From: Spinellus fusiger
Taxonomy: Eukaryota > Mucoromycota > Mucoromycetes > Mucorales > Phycomycetaceae
Direction: 5' to 3'
DNA: 64,000 nucleotides
NCBI GenBank assembly: GCA_025094145.1
Contig: JALLLS010000019.1
Location: 62,001-126,000 of the forward strand
This document shows positions 23,325-35,306 of this stretch, piece after piece (positions within the stretch are counted from its first letter, which is position 1; each line of letters begins with the position of its first letter). The position numbers and the translations under genes are program-made. The notes beneath the pieces are model-generated. The model ran no database searches. It saw only the letters and a list, made by a program, of their open reading frames with translations, and was not told where the DNA came from.

Positions 23325-23960
23325 GTGACCCTTTAATCCCTCTTCTGTAACTTTGTAGATTTTTTTTGATGCATTCACATCTCTGTTCTAAACAATTCCA
23401 CAACCTTGGCAAGCGTAGATACTGTTGAAATGTACTAATACTTTGGTGAGGTTGTTTGTGCTACAAGTGTGCTAGATCTTGAGAATAAAAAAGAAAAGAA
23501 CTGTTAGCAGAGCTTTTCATATTAAGTGAGAGGTCAAGCATGCTTACCCTCGATGTTCGGAACTTGTCAACATCAACCACAAGAAGATCACCTTTTTGTC
23601 TCTTTTTCAATAATTGATATAAACTTCTTGAAAAACCAACACGATGACCTTTAAACTTGACAGCATCTTTCACTTTTATTTCTGTGCCATAGGCAATAAC
23701 TGGCAGCTTGGTAGGATCGTAGTCCAATCTTCTTAGGTGCCAATACCCCTTCTTACTAATAAAACAGTAAAAATAATGAGTTCAAGATGTATCAACCTAC
23801 TCTCTATGTATGTCATATTACCCTTGCACTGGCACCTTCTTGCCTTTGCCTTTGTAACGGGTTTACCGGGTTTATTAAAATAAAATAATATACAATAGAA
23901 ACTGACTAACATATAGGGCATAATAAACATACACAAACACTCACCAAATCACAACTGTTG
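23325..23960 (-). pseudogene. Fanzor (eukaryotic TnpB-like RNA-guided nuclease) pseudogene
   Basis: The minus strand carries the C-terminal part of a Fanzor/TnpB protein. An exon at about 23556-23745 reads PTKLPVIAYGTEIKVKD, FKGHRVGFSRSLYQLLKKR and VVDVDKFRTS; the last segment corresponds to the RuvC-like Glu-centred motif (usually DEfrTS) that precedes the zinc finger. After an intron (about 23479-23555) come HTCSTNN and YACQGCG, then a stop where Trp is expected and NRDVNASKKIYKV, the RuvC-III motif with its Asp. One zinc-finger Cys and the Trp are lost, and the catalytic Glu position is a Lys. Upstream, KPVTKAKARRCQCKG (about 23825-23880) belongs to the preceding exon. Fanzors of fungi are guided by an RNA encoded at the element end. 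This copy looks inactive. Confidence 0.72.
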
Positions 23961-24174
23961 GTTCTTACGCCAGACAAAGTCAAACAAATAAAGAGAGTAG
24001 AAGTTATGAAGAACAACAGACAATGTAATTAGCAGGTATTAATATCCGAACAGAGGAGAACAAGACGAAATTTCACAAGTCACTTATAAATGAACTATTT
24101 CAAGCTTCATCTGCCTATTTTAGCAATGCTTATTGACTTTGAAATTAAACGCTATAAAGTTGGATAAGAAGATT

Positions 24175-25090
24175 TGTAGATCTGTCGGTGACGGTAGCCC
24201 GTGGACTATGTAGACCTGTTTAGGATCCAATTCTTCTACTACCGTGCACGCGCAAAGAGAGACATCATCTATTAAAATGGAGGATTGCTTGGTTACCACC
24301 AACACCTTCAGTTCCTTGCCAATGCTGCCACCCATCTGCCAGTTGGGACTACTGTCTTACATATTTGTTGATCATGAACACTCTACATTTTTGTTCTTCT
24401 TAGTTCCTGCCCCACCACAAGACGTTCATCCCATTGATTATTGTCGAAATCTTCTGCCGCGCACGGTTAAGTCTTATGTTAAATGGCGAGATCTCTGGCC
24501 CAGTTTGTTAATACTGCTGCAAGCCATTGATCGAGCCATGTCTACTCGAGACTTTAAAGTAGAGCCATCAACTGGTAGTTTGCTCATTGAGGCTGCTGAT
24601 GGGTGTGTTGAGCAGGAACGTCAACACTGCCATAGAGTGCAAAGGACTCCTTCAGCAATAGACGCTGTATCCTCACATTTCCTCTGATTTCTCCTCTACC
24701 ATCCATTCCTAACCTGTTTAGCAAAGCCAGAATCTGCTAGTGTAGTTGCTGTATTTATTTTCAGGATTGTCCGAGTTGCTCTAAGTATCCCTCGTTGGAT
24801 TTCGAATCACCACAGGATGACGGTTATTTTTTTGGTGTCCTGTTTTCCTTACTGACTCTATGGCCTTTTGGATGTCTATTCATAATTCTTCTTTTACCAC
24901 CATTTTTTTTTTTCGTTTTTTCATTTTTTTTTCCCTCATTGAGGTTTTATATTCTCTTTTCTTTCCGTCTCCTCTCTCTTTGCATTTTTATTTTTTCATT
25001 TTTGTATTTGAAGTGTTTCTATGTTTATTATTAAATTTCAAACGATCCCACAGGGTAGCTAATATGCCCAATGCGCGAATAGCAAATCAC
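24175..25090 (+). other. Foreign segment in X3, possible captured gene fragment
   Basis: This part of X3 is not shared with X1 or X2 and is less AT-rich. A + strand frame (about 24403-24687) encodes non-repetitive peptide with PPQDVHPIDYCRNLLPRTVK, SYVKWRDLWPSLLILLQAID and FKVEPSTGSLLIEAADGC. After a possible intron, about 24764-24820 reads DCPSCSKYPSLDFESPQDD. It has the feel of exons of a host gene picked up by the element or the flank of an older insertion. I do not recognise the protein. A long T-rich stretch follows (24900-25030). Confidence 0.35.
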
Positions 25091-25308
25091 GCCCAAAAAT
25101 AAAAAATACTTTGAACTGAACTGTATTGTTAATAAATAAAGACTCCTTTCAATTCAGTCTCGGGTGGTCTTCTATACTGTCTAGAGTGTCTAGAGTATAC
25201 TCCTGATCATAGTTATCTATCTCCCAAGGATAAAGCACAAGGATTTTAGGGTATAGATTCTATTGCTATGAAGGAATGCACTTAGGCAGTATCTATAGTC
25301 ACGATATA

Positions 25309-26655
25309 CAGTCACACACAATTGAATTTAATACTTTTGAAAATAAATTTCAAGACGAAATATTTAGGCCATGTTTAACATTAAATAAAACACTCCACAT
25401 TTGATATAGAAGCTTCAAACTTAAGCATACCAAAGCCCAACATCTTTAATTATAGAAAATAAAATAATAATAATACAGTTAATATTTTGTATGGTCACTT
25501 TTGGCATCAACGGCTGTCTGGCATCTATTTGTCATACTCAGAACTAATCGTTGTGCAAGTTCAACACCAACCCTCTCCCACTCCTCTGCAAGTAGAGCCT
25601 TCAAATTTTCAGCATTGGTAATAGATACCCTTCCTTATTAATTCGTCTTTCCAAGGCCCACCAGATGTGTTAAATTAGGCTCAGGTCAGAACTATATGCG
25701 GGCCAGTACTCAAAGCCCCTAATTTGATGCATCTCTTTCCACCATCTGGCATAGGCCCCAGTATGACAACTAGCATCATCTTCTTGTAACAGAAACTCCC
25801 TATCTTTTTTCTGATGCAATTCCATGAACCAAGGATGGAACTCACCAGCCAAAACCTTGATATATTCGTCTTGGTTTACAGTGCCATCAACAAAGACTAA
25901 TGGGCCAAATCCATTAGTCTAATGACAGCTCCAAAGCATCATGCCACCACCAAACCACATTGTTGGAACAATAGGATTGGGATCCTAATGCTCTCCAACT
26001 CTTATGATGACACTGGCACCACTATCGCCCTCTTTCACGGTGTGCCTGGACTCATCAGACCAGACAACACCTCTCCACTGGTCATTTGTCCATTCGTCCA
26101 ATTGACATGTTCTTTAGCCGAATGAAATCGTTTCTCTTTGTGTTTTTCAGTTAAGGTTGGCTTGTGGTCTACAGAAAAGATCCGAACCCTAACTGATTGC
26201 AGTAGCTTATAATGGTGTTTTTACATACATCCACCTGAATATTCAACATTTCCAATTTCAGCTGATTATATAAGGCAAATGGGTCCTCTCTAATGATCTT
26301 TTTCAGGTGTCTGAGGTTCCTCTCATTCACTTTTTTATGTTTTCCGTGACTCTTTAAACGCAACAGTGACCCACGTTCTTTAATATTTCTGATAATATTT
26401 TGAACTGTGGGCTTTTTTCATCTCAACTACGTTTGCGATGACAGTCAATCTTAATCCAGTCTTAAACAGGTAATAAATGCCCCATAGCTTTTCATATTCT
26501 GCTTTATCATATTCTCCACGAGTGTGTGTTTCTGAGAATGTATCTGACATGTTGTGTTAGCTTAATAATATTTGGAAAGAAGAAGAGTTTTATGCAAAAA
26601 AAAAGTTATTTTTATTAAAATTTAGGCAAATATTAAATTCAACTGTGTGTGACTG
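25309..26655 (-). mobile_element. Tc1/mariner-like element B
   Basis: 1347 bp, with inverted ends reading CAGTCACACACA[AG]TTGAATTTAATA and TA on both sides (25307-25308 and 26656-26657). It is inserted in the right half of X3: X-family sequence stops at one edge and continues at the other. Nearly identical in its interior to element C at 35307-36651. Confidence 0.92.
25479..26550 (-). pseudogene. Tc1-like transposase pseudogene (copy B)
   Basis: Reading on the minus strand from an ATG at 26550: MSDTFSETHTRGEYDKAEYE, then TGLRLTVIANVVEM (helix-turn-helix), NERNLRHLKKIIREDPFALY and NTIISYCNQLGF (second DNA-binding part). Later come FLLQEDDASCHTGAYARWWK (second catalytic Asp) and a C-terminal DAKSDHTKY followed by a stop. 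The frame is broken many times, and the Glu region reads SDLSLI instead of the usual DLNPIE. It cannot make an active enzyme. The same breaks occur in copy C. Confidence 0.85.
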
Positions 26656-27102
26656 TAGTATTAGCTATAATATTATAATAAACAATTATATTCATAAACA
26701 ATATTTTTTATTGATAATACAATTTGATATTGAGTCATCCTACAAAAGAAAATAATAAATTGGATACCTACAAACTTTTGATTTTAAACACAGTCATCTA
26801 AATTTTTTTTTGTATTCTTAACACAGTCATTTAAAAGAAAACATTTTCCATGATGTAAAAAGAAAGAGACGTCACCTCTTAAAGGCCAGAAAACCCTCCT
26901 GTTGTGTAACTTTCAATCTTTGTTTGTTGTGTGACGTAAATTATGAACATCCATTTTTGGAAATAGTCTTATGATAACATAGATATTTTCATAGAACTTG
27001 GACTGTACGGAAATTCAAATTCAGTTGTTGATTTGTCCTTAACACAAAGACAGATACCCTCTCTAAGGAAAGAGGACAAAAAGAAACCGTTCATTCGTTA
27101 TC

Positions 27103-29698
27103 ATGACAGAACAACAAAGCAAACTAACCAAAACAAAAAACAAAAAGAATCACAAGAATAGAAAGAAAGACAAAAACAAAAACATTGACAAACAAGAGCA
27201 TGACCATGATCATAAACATGATCATAAACATGACCATAAACATGACCATAAACATGACCATGAAAAAAAGGTTCGATGATGATAATTATAAAAAGAAAAG
27301 GATATTTTCCTTTAGAAAGTTCTCTAAAGTCAATGTGGATTATACAGCAGGAGAGCTCGTTACTAGCAATGAAGGATGCTCATGTCACAATCCCACCTAC
27401 AACAATAAAGCTATCAAAGAAAAAGGAAAAAGCGAATCGTACATTAGACATGAAAGCTCATTCTGTCAAAATGATAAAAAAACGTCCTACAGTAAGAGAT
27501 CCTACCTTATTTTATTTTCACTCTCTATCCTACATGACTATGCTCAGTACGCGTTTGGGTATAATTAACTATAGGAGGAATCGGAGACAAAAAACAGTCT
27601 TTCCAAAAAGCAAAAGAAAGAGAAGCCAGTAATAGCAAATCAAGTAATCTATTTTTCTTATTTTATGATAGTGTTATTGGTGTTCTCTTTGGTCATTTTG
27701 GGCAATTTCAACTGATTCTATGTCAATTATTGTTATAACATAACTAGTCTGTTACTAGACAAGACACAGCCACTCAGCATAATGAAGCCAATATTATCAA
27801 CACTCCTCTCAGCCACAGTCACAGCTACGATAGGAAAGCGAAAAGGAGTACAACTTATATCAGCGACAGTGACAGTAGTGATAGCAGTGACGGTCTAGAA
27901 AATAGAGGCATCAAAGACAAGGAGAACCAATCCCAAAAAGTTGAATACCGTATTGGATCCAATAGATTAGACAAGACACTTCATCGCATATATCATGGCA
28001 AGGTGGATCCAAAAAAAGAATTTGCCGAAAGAGCCATGCATGACTTAAAATACAAAGTGCACGATAATTTCTTTTATTCAGATTCGGAATCTGATACTGA
28101 TTCTGATGACTCCTACAGTGGAGAACCAACCTATGCATGGCACCGGAAATTATTTACTCTTCGTCAGATCAAAAAGTACATGGAGACAGAATGCTGGCCT
28201 ATCGAAACAGGGGATTGGGCAATAAAAGAACGCCTCATTGTGGAAAAAAGAGTGAAGAAGATTTGCAGAGTAAGTCAAGTAGAATAATAATAATAATAAG
28301 TTAGCATGGCGTGCGGAGTGTCACTTGTTGGCTTTATTTTTAAGAGAGAAAAACCGTCATATTACATTAGAAGTATTAAATATATCTACAGAGAGAAAAC
28401 ATATCCTTTGAACAATTGAGAGAATTTCTTGCCCATGAGGATCCAACAGATAATATCGAGTTTTGGTGGAAAATAGGTACGTTATAATGAGACTTGCCTG
28501 TCATCTGTAGTTGGAGAATTCACAGTAAAAGATGTTCCACTCATTTAGCCAAGAAATTTCCCAATCGCTCTCTCTACCACATTGTTACCTTGGTACGTCG
28601 TATTTATCACAAGGATAATTACAGAGGACGGTGGACCAAAGAAGAGGATAAGCAACTTATAGAGTGTGTATCTTTCTTCATTTTGTGTTTATTACTTTAA
28701 CAGAAAAGTAGCAAAAAAATAGCACAATCTGAGAAGCACTAATTCGATAATTGTTTTTAGACTGATGGACACCTATGGGAGGAACTTTAAAGATATTGAA
28801 AAGCACTTTCATCGCTCATCCATCATCTGTGCACAGAGAGCAAGAGTACTCGATACTCAGTCAGTCACTAGTAAAGTCATTTTCCATTTCACAAATAGAC
28901 ATTCTCTTTATTAACAACAGGTTTTTTGTGTCCAATGTAGAAAATGAGAAATGGACAAAAGATGAAACAGAAACATTGGCAAAGGCTATTGAGAATGAAA
29001 TGGCACTGAATAATAGTACAATATCGTATAAGCGGATTTCTGAGGTAGCTCTCAAGGGCACAAAGAATGCTAGCCAATGTCAGTACAAATGGTAAGCAAT
29101 AGTGGTGTTCAGATAGAGCTGCAAATGTTACAATGGTCGTGGTTGTTGAAAAAAAAATAGGAATGCCATCCGACACTCCTATCAATCGAACCCAGAAGAG
29201 GTACAAAGTCTTGTAGGCAATACTCCTGCTCACTTTAAGATTCAGATTATGCTTTTGGAGAGGTAATTCATCGAGATTTTAGCTTACATACTATTGTTTA
29301 ATCACAAGTAACCATTTTAAACCATCTTAATGTTATATTTTTAATTAAGATTGGCAAAACAGAATTGCATAGAAGAATCAAAACTTAACTTTTCCATTTT
29401 GCAAGACAACGATTATCATGTGTAGGTTACATTATTTGAAAGCATTCTATTTATTCTTCTTCTCATTTGAACTCCATATTACTTGTCTATTTACAAAAAG
29501 AAATCGACTCTTATCAAGAAAGTTCTACTTTAAATCACGAGCTGCTTTGCCAAACTTCGAAAAGATGAAACCAAACGGTAAGACGTCAAATCTTGATTGG
29601 TTACATTAAGAAAGTATTATTATGCTTTATCTTCTCTAGACATCTTGAATACTCTTTTGAAACATCGACGCGCCATGCTGGCCAGTGTAGAAGAATAA
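27103..29698 (+). CDS. Reb1/TTF1-like Myb-domain DNA-binding protein
   Basis: Proposed exons: 27103-27270, 27348-27491, 27575-27643, 27778-28269, 28392-28476, 28549-28663, 28761-28859, 28921-29091, 29161-29262, 29350-29421, 29519-29577, 29640-29698; phases agree and give about 544 residues. Exon boundaries 5' of 27778 are uncertain. The N terminus is Lys-rich with a His-Asp repeat (HDHKHDHK), followed by an acidic Ser/Asp stretch. The C-terminal half is the Reb1/TTF1 arrangement: KKFPNRSLYHIVTLVRRIYH, then Myb repeat YRGRWTKEEDKQLIELMDTY with GRNFKDIEKHF, then a second repeat EKWTKDETETLAKAI with NASQCQYKW, and a terminal block KLNFSILQDNDYHV. Such proteins bind rDNA terminators and stop RNA polymerase I and replication forks; some act at polymerase II promoters. 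It is isolated between transposons. Confidence 0.8.
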
Positions 29699-32600
29699 TT
29701 ACAGCTGAAAGATATTTCAATAAAAAAATAGTAGTGTCTATGAACAAAAATATGTACTAGACCAAGCACTTTTTTCTATGGAAACTACATAAAAATTTCC
29801 TATTGTAAACACAATTGCCTTAAATAAATAGAATACTGTTTTCTTATAATAGCCAGTGTTTGTACTATTTATGAAAGCATGATAGTATGGTTAGCTTTAC
29901 ATTGGACTTTCTATTCAAGCAGGCTTAATTTTGTTAAACTAAGCGCTTTAGGTAATGACTATAGATGTTACACGCATTTTTATTTATTTATTTATCGTGC
30001 ATATAGGTTACAAGATTTGCTTGGCTATTATGCTTAGAATGAATGAAAAAAGAATAAACATATAAGCATAAGTGCCTCAAAGAGAGTAGAATACTAAAGA
30101 ATAATAGGACCTTTAATGATGTCTGACTCTTTATGTAGATTAGACTTTTAGTATAAACAGTAGGAGCAGCAAAATAACAACCGGATTTATAGTTTATCAA
30201 TAGAAAACTCCAAAAACGCTTTTTTAATTGACAATACAATTGACAACAAGTATATTCATAAAACGAGCGAATAAAACAGAATGGGCAAAGGCTAGAAATT
30301 GGAAAGTGATAGAGTTGTTTTCGGGACAAGATTCTTAAAATAGCGAGAGAGAATGAGTAGATCTTTAACCTTTATCACTATAATAATGACGTGGGTTCAA
30401 TATTCACTTTATGCATTTGTCATCTCAGTTTATTCAACAAAATAGATTGAATTATAATAGTGGGTACAATATAATTTATCACAAAAAATTAAAAAGAAAA
30501 GTAGTCAGACAACAATGGTGACAAAATATAAGAATTATACTTCATTTGCTCCACTGAAAATATGTTAGACATAACTTCTTAATGCTAATGTTTGACACAG
30601 AATTTTATTTGGTGGAAATACTGCTGGCCTTCTCATAGTGTGAAATTTCCTGAGCTTATAAGAAGAGAGACTGAATTTTGCCTAACTTGAAGAATTATGC
30701 ACTGACAGAACAATACAAAAAAGGAAGTAATATAAATGCTAAGATATTGGAAATAGAATAGGATACCATGGATCATGAGCTAAAGGCTATTCAGTTACTA
30801 AGTCACAGTATAATGACAAAAACTGTATTCAAATATCTTTTCATAAATTATTTCCAAGGTTTATTTGTGTCGAATTTATTTATTGTAACTGATTGTTTAT
30901 GTATAAAAATATCAAGATGCATACAAATCGAAGATACAGTACTTAAAATATAATGTTTGTTACTATTCACAAAAGATATTATGCTTACAGTCATTACACA
31001 AATGCTATGTTAAACTACCTATCTTTAGTAGAGCAGGTGCAGTTTGTAAACAAATGTAAAGTTGACACTATTCTCACTATACACATTATATGGGGGATCT
31101 TGTGTGAATAGAATCACTACATTTAGTGCTTAACGTTCCATTCATCAACATAAAGTTAATCTCAGCGCCCAAAAACACAGTATATTGTTGCAAATATTTT
31201 TCTTAAAATAATTGTTAATAGATACAATATAAGCACAAGGACTCAATTGAAAGCGAGAGAGCTTTCCTTTCCTTTCCTTTCTTTTTTTTTTTATTATTAT
31301 TTTTTTTTAAAAAAAAAAGGATGTTGATTATCTTTAAAACCATATAAAGCGTTATTCTTTCACTTTTTTATTTTATAATTCTATCTTTAATAGTTAGATC
31401 ATAGTTTATAGAATTCTTAAGTCGTACTACAGTATTAAAAACAAAAGCCATTCATATATTCAGAGTCCTATCTATACTTGTAGAATTCATGTAGTACTTT
31501 TCCAAATATACACATTGATGATCACATAAGAATCGTCGAACTAAGTAAGAGATCAAATAGTAAAATAACAATTAATAAAGGCTTATTAAGTAGAAAGATT
31601 TACATAAACCGTATTAATTGTTTTGGTACCAGGTATCTGATATACTAACTTTTATGGAAATAAGTGCCGATAGTCATACATCATCTGTCCCCATTTTACA
31701 GTAAAAGACGCTTTAAATATTTTAAATATATAAAACAAGGTGAACTATCAAAACAAAGGATATATTGATAATTTGGATATTAAAAAACACTCAATAAATC
31801 CAGAAAAAGAATTCGTAAAGGTCAGCTCTGCATCAAAACAATGTTCTTTTTTCATCTAGTTCCGAGATATCAAGTAACATTCTCTTTAAAGATAAGCACC
31901 ATCTCTGAGACAAATGGAGTGTTAAAGTGAAGCATTTAAGTATCTATCTTATTAAGCTGATATATTTAGCCGAACTAACTCTGTTGTCTTTATGTCTGCT
32001 CTTGCTCAAATTAATTCCTGAAAGTAATGAGGAAATCACTACATCGGCCTTTCCCAATTATTTTCTAGGCCTGATATACTCTGTTTCCAGCTCTTAATCT
32101 ATTTTTATTAATAAAATATTAATGATGTTGCCTATAATCAACATGAATTTCACTTTGTCTAACCAATTCCTATTGTCCTCTTTGTATATGTTGGTTTTTT
32201 CTTTTTATGCTTCATGAAACAATACTCGTTAATGACTTAAAAACTGATCTTAAATGGGTTCTTAATTATTCTTGTGATGGAGAGCCGGATTATACTTAAA
32301 ATAGAATAGTACAATGAAAGAGTGACAAGGAATAAAAGAATATATAAGTAATAAGTGATATAACACTCATTAATCTCACTCAGATACTACACCAGATATA
32401 CTCGTTTTTTATTTTATTTGGGGGAGCAACCATCATCATAGATACATTAAATAATAGAAAGTAGCAAAAAATTCCAAAAAGAAATATTAAATAGTTTATC
32501 TTCACTACACGTTTATTAGTTAAACAAGCTTTGGATCTAAATCCAAAGATGATCTTCTGCATGAAAAGTCGGGCTCAAGAATTATATTTAGAATCAACTA

Positions 32601-34413
32601 CTTTGAAGCCTTGAAACCCATTCTCAAGCAAGCGGTATCTGATATAAGAAGAAAAATATATTCCTATATTCCATTATCTTTGTCGCTATCATGAGTATTA
32701 AATCACCTTTAATCCATAAAAGGACAATTTTTAAAATAAAAATAAAAACTATATGAACTTAAGGTTGTTGTTTACTAATGCCAATTGTGTTGTTTTCATG
32801 TGGTTGAAGGCAAGATAACCAATCTCTTTCTCTTGTTAAACAATATTTTTTTGGAGTTTATTAATTACCGGCAGATGATCTCAGTATTAAACAAGAACTA
32901 AAACTAGAAATAAATAGAACTTAAGCTAATAGCATTGAACATCATTTTAGATTATAGTACAAAGCCTGATTATGAGTCAATTGCTATGCAAAATATTACG
33001 ATATACTTGAAGCAATTCTCATATTTTTTATCAAATGAATAGTCTTTCTATTGTTTTTTTTTGTTTCGAGAAAATTAATTACAAAGTGACCCTCACCAAT
33101 ATACTTGAAGCAATTTTAAGGTAGTAGCTCTACTTCCTTTTTCTATCTCGATATATCCCGATTAATGCTTATACCGCTGTCACATTGAAGTACGGTGACT
33201 GAATTGGTATCTATTTCCCTACCATGCTTCCACTTTATGACATATTATGCGTGCAAGCGAATATGAAGTCTCTGATTCTCCTTCAAAAAACTCATATTTA
33301 TTAAAAGAATATGTGAAAGAGCCTGCAGACAGCTAAACTATCGACTACCAGTTATTTGTCTCTGGAGACTCATTTATTCTATTTTATTGTCTATTGAGCA
33401 AAGAGTGGTTATATCAAGTCATACAAGGCTGAGCAGGATCTTGGGAAAAATCATAAATCCTGCCAACTGCTGTGAGGGATGTCAGCCATAGACAAAGAGA
33501 GAGGGGCAGTCTATCATAGAGCTAACTTAACTAAAAGAAAACCGACGAACAGGAATAAAAGACTATCATTCTGAACTACGACTAAGGGTCCAGCATAGAT
33601 ATACAAAGAAGGCTATTGAAATCTCTATTCATATTTTCAAAAGGTTGGAATAGTATTTTTCAATCTTCAGAACATATGACATACTTAGGTATCTTAAAAC
33701 AGATAACTTTAACTGTGAGAATGTATCAAGAAGTATCTACATTATGTGTACAGTCCTTCAAAACATCTTAAGCCATACTATTTTGACTGAGTCATTCAAT
33801 AGTAACACGCAAAATGAAAATATTAACAAATGTGTTTTTTTTCAAAGTTAGTTGCCACACATTAGGTGCGGCAATTCTTTATAAGAAACGGCGTGTATTT
33901 TGAAGATGGTGTAACAGTCAATGCGCAATTAATTGGACACTGGTATAGTGTGGGACATCAAGTTATCTTGAATAGTCAACATGCATGGAATATGTATTTA
34001 ATATTTTCATTATGTGTATCTTTTATTTTAAATTGATGTATTTAAATCAGTGCATATCTTAGCATAAAAAGTAATGCACCAAATACTTTCGAGATAATAA
34101 CTTCGTGTTTCAATCATAATATTGATCCTACGACAAAATATACCTAATCGATATTCTTGTAAGTATTATAATATGCAGTTTTCATGCCTTTTTTATTTTA
34201 TTTTTGAATAGCTGTAAAGTGGCAAATTTCCACTGTACTTTCAAGCTGCAAAGCCATGTCACATGCATTGTAAATCTTTCATATTATTTCTGCACGAGAA
34301 AAATAATACAGTTTAGAATTCTGTACTAGTATGTATCTATTATAGAAACTTGGCGTATTCTTATGGCTTAGTACTCAATATATATTTCTTCTCTCTTACA
34401 ACTTATTCAAAAG
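29699..34413. other. Long AT-rich stretch without genes
   Basis: About 4.7 kb with no supportable gene on either strand; all frames are short and compositionally random. A TCCTTTCCTTTCC tract near 31265-31285 and poly(T)/poly(A) near 31287-31318 are the only simple repeats. A near repeat of ATATACTTGAAGCAATT occurs at about 33001 and 33101. Confidence 0.5.
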
Positions 34414-34985
34414 ATGACGTCAAGCAATAAGAATCAGCCAAATATTAGTCAAGGACATGAAGAGAGTCTCATCAAAAAAAAGAGAGCATGCTATGTTTAT
34501 TATAGATCAAATCATAGGACAATGGAAAAAGACATGCTACTTATCAGGAGATTACTGATGATATTGACATCCCAAAGAGCACAGTGGGCAATGTCGTCCT
34601 ATTGTATAAAAACAAAGGCACAATTCAACTCAAAATGCGTATAGAAAGACCTGAAAAGGTTTTGTCAACTTTAAGACTGGCAATGTTTTTGTCTATTCGC
34701 AGAAACCCTATACAAACAATTGCATATCATTTGAAAAATATGAATGATGCAGGTGTGAATATTTGCCATAGGGCATTTCTAAAATACATGAATGCACTTG
34801 GGGGGCTTTTCATGCTCACCATCAAGAGAACCTGGTGTGACATTTACTCACAAGCATAACCAATACAAAACAGCTTGAACGATATTTGCGTAGTGAGTGA
34901 GAGAAGATCCCAAATGAATTTCTGGAGAATTTAGTGGATAGTATGCCAAGGAGGTGCTCCACTGTGATGAAGAATAAAGGCTTTG
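34414..34985 (+). pseudogene. Decayed Tc1-type transposase, DNA-binding part
   Basis: Two overlapping broken frames on the + strand read as the N-terminal part of a Tc1/Tc3 transposase: the first reaches KDMLLIRRLLMI, and the second, after a shift near 34575, continues GNVVLLYKNKGTIQLKMRIE, RPEKVLSTLR and QTIAYHLKNMNDAGVNICHR. This matches the layout of the paired helix-turn-helix with a GRP(E)-like hinge. The catalytic part is missing and I found no terminal repeats. Confidence 0.55.
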
Positions 34986-35306
34986 CTACAAAGTACTAAG
35001 CAATATCTTTATAATAGAAAATGTAGATAATCATCTAAAGAAAAAATATTCCAAATCTTGTGTTATTTCATTAACATTTTATTACGAACATCTTAGACTG
35101 ATAGATATGCCTTTATTTTTCAAAAAAAAATAAAAAGATTTTTTGTTTAGTCATTACTTGGGAGTGAACATCCCTTCGTTCTTCACTCATATCGTATGAC
35201 TTGAGACAAAACAGAAGTCACACATTGTAGTATTTATCTTCTTTCTTGAACAATAAAATAAGTGATGTTCTAAAAGAAGACACTAAAAATTAACATAAGA
35301 CATATA

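Larger units (their letters stand above)
23084..26905. mobile_element. X-family composite element X3 carrying a Fanzor gene
   Basis: The left end (CATACCTAAAGATCTTTAGG) matches the left end of X4, and the right end reversed (CACAACAGGAGGGTTTTCTGG) matches X2/X4. TA lies at both outer edges (23082-23083, 26906-26907). Inside, in order: a broken Fanzor gene on the minus strand, an X-type subterminal block (about 24060-24165), foreign sequence at 24175-25090, the X right-half block (about 25130-25308), an inserted Tc1-like element (25309-26655) and the terminal X block. It may be a single old element or two overlapping ones, because the subterminal block sits about 1 kb from the left end rather than the 0.1 kb seen in X1. 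Confidence 0.6.
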
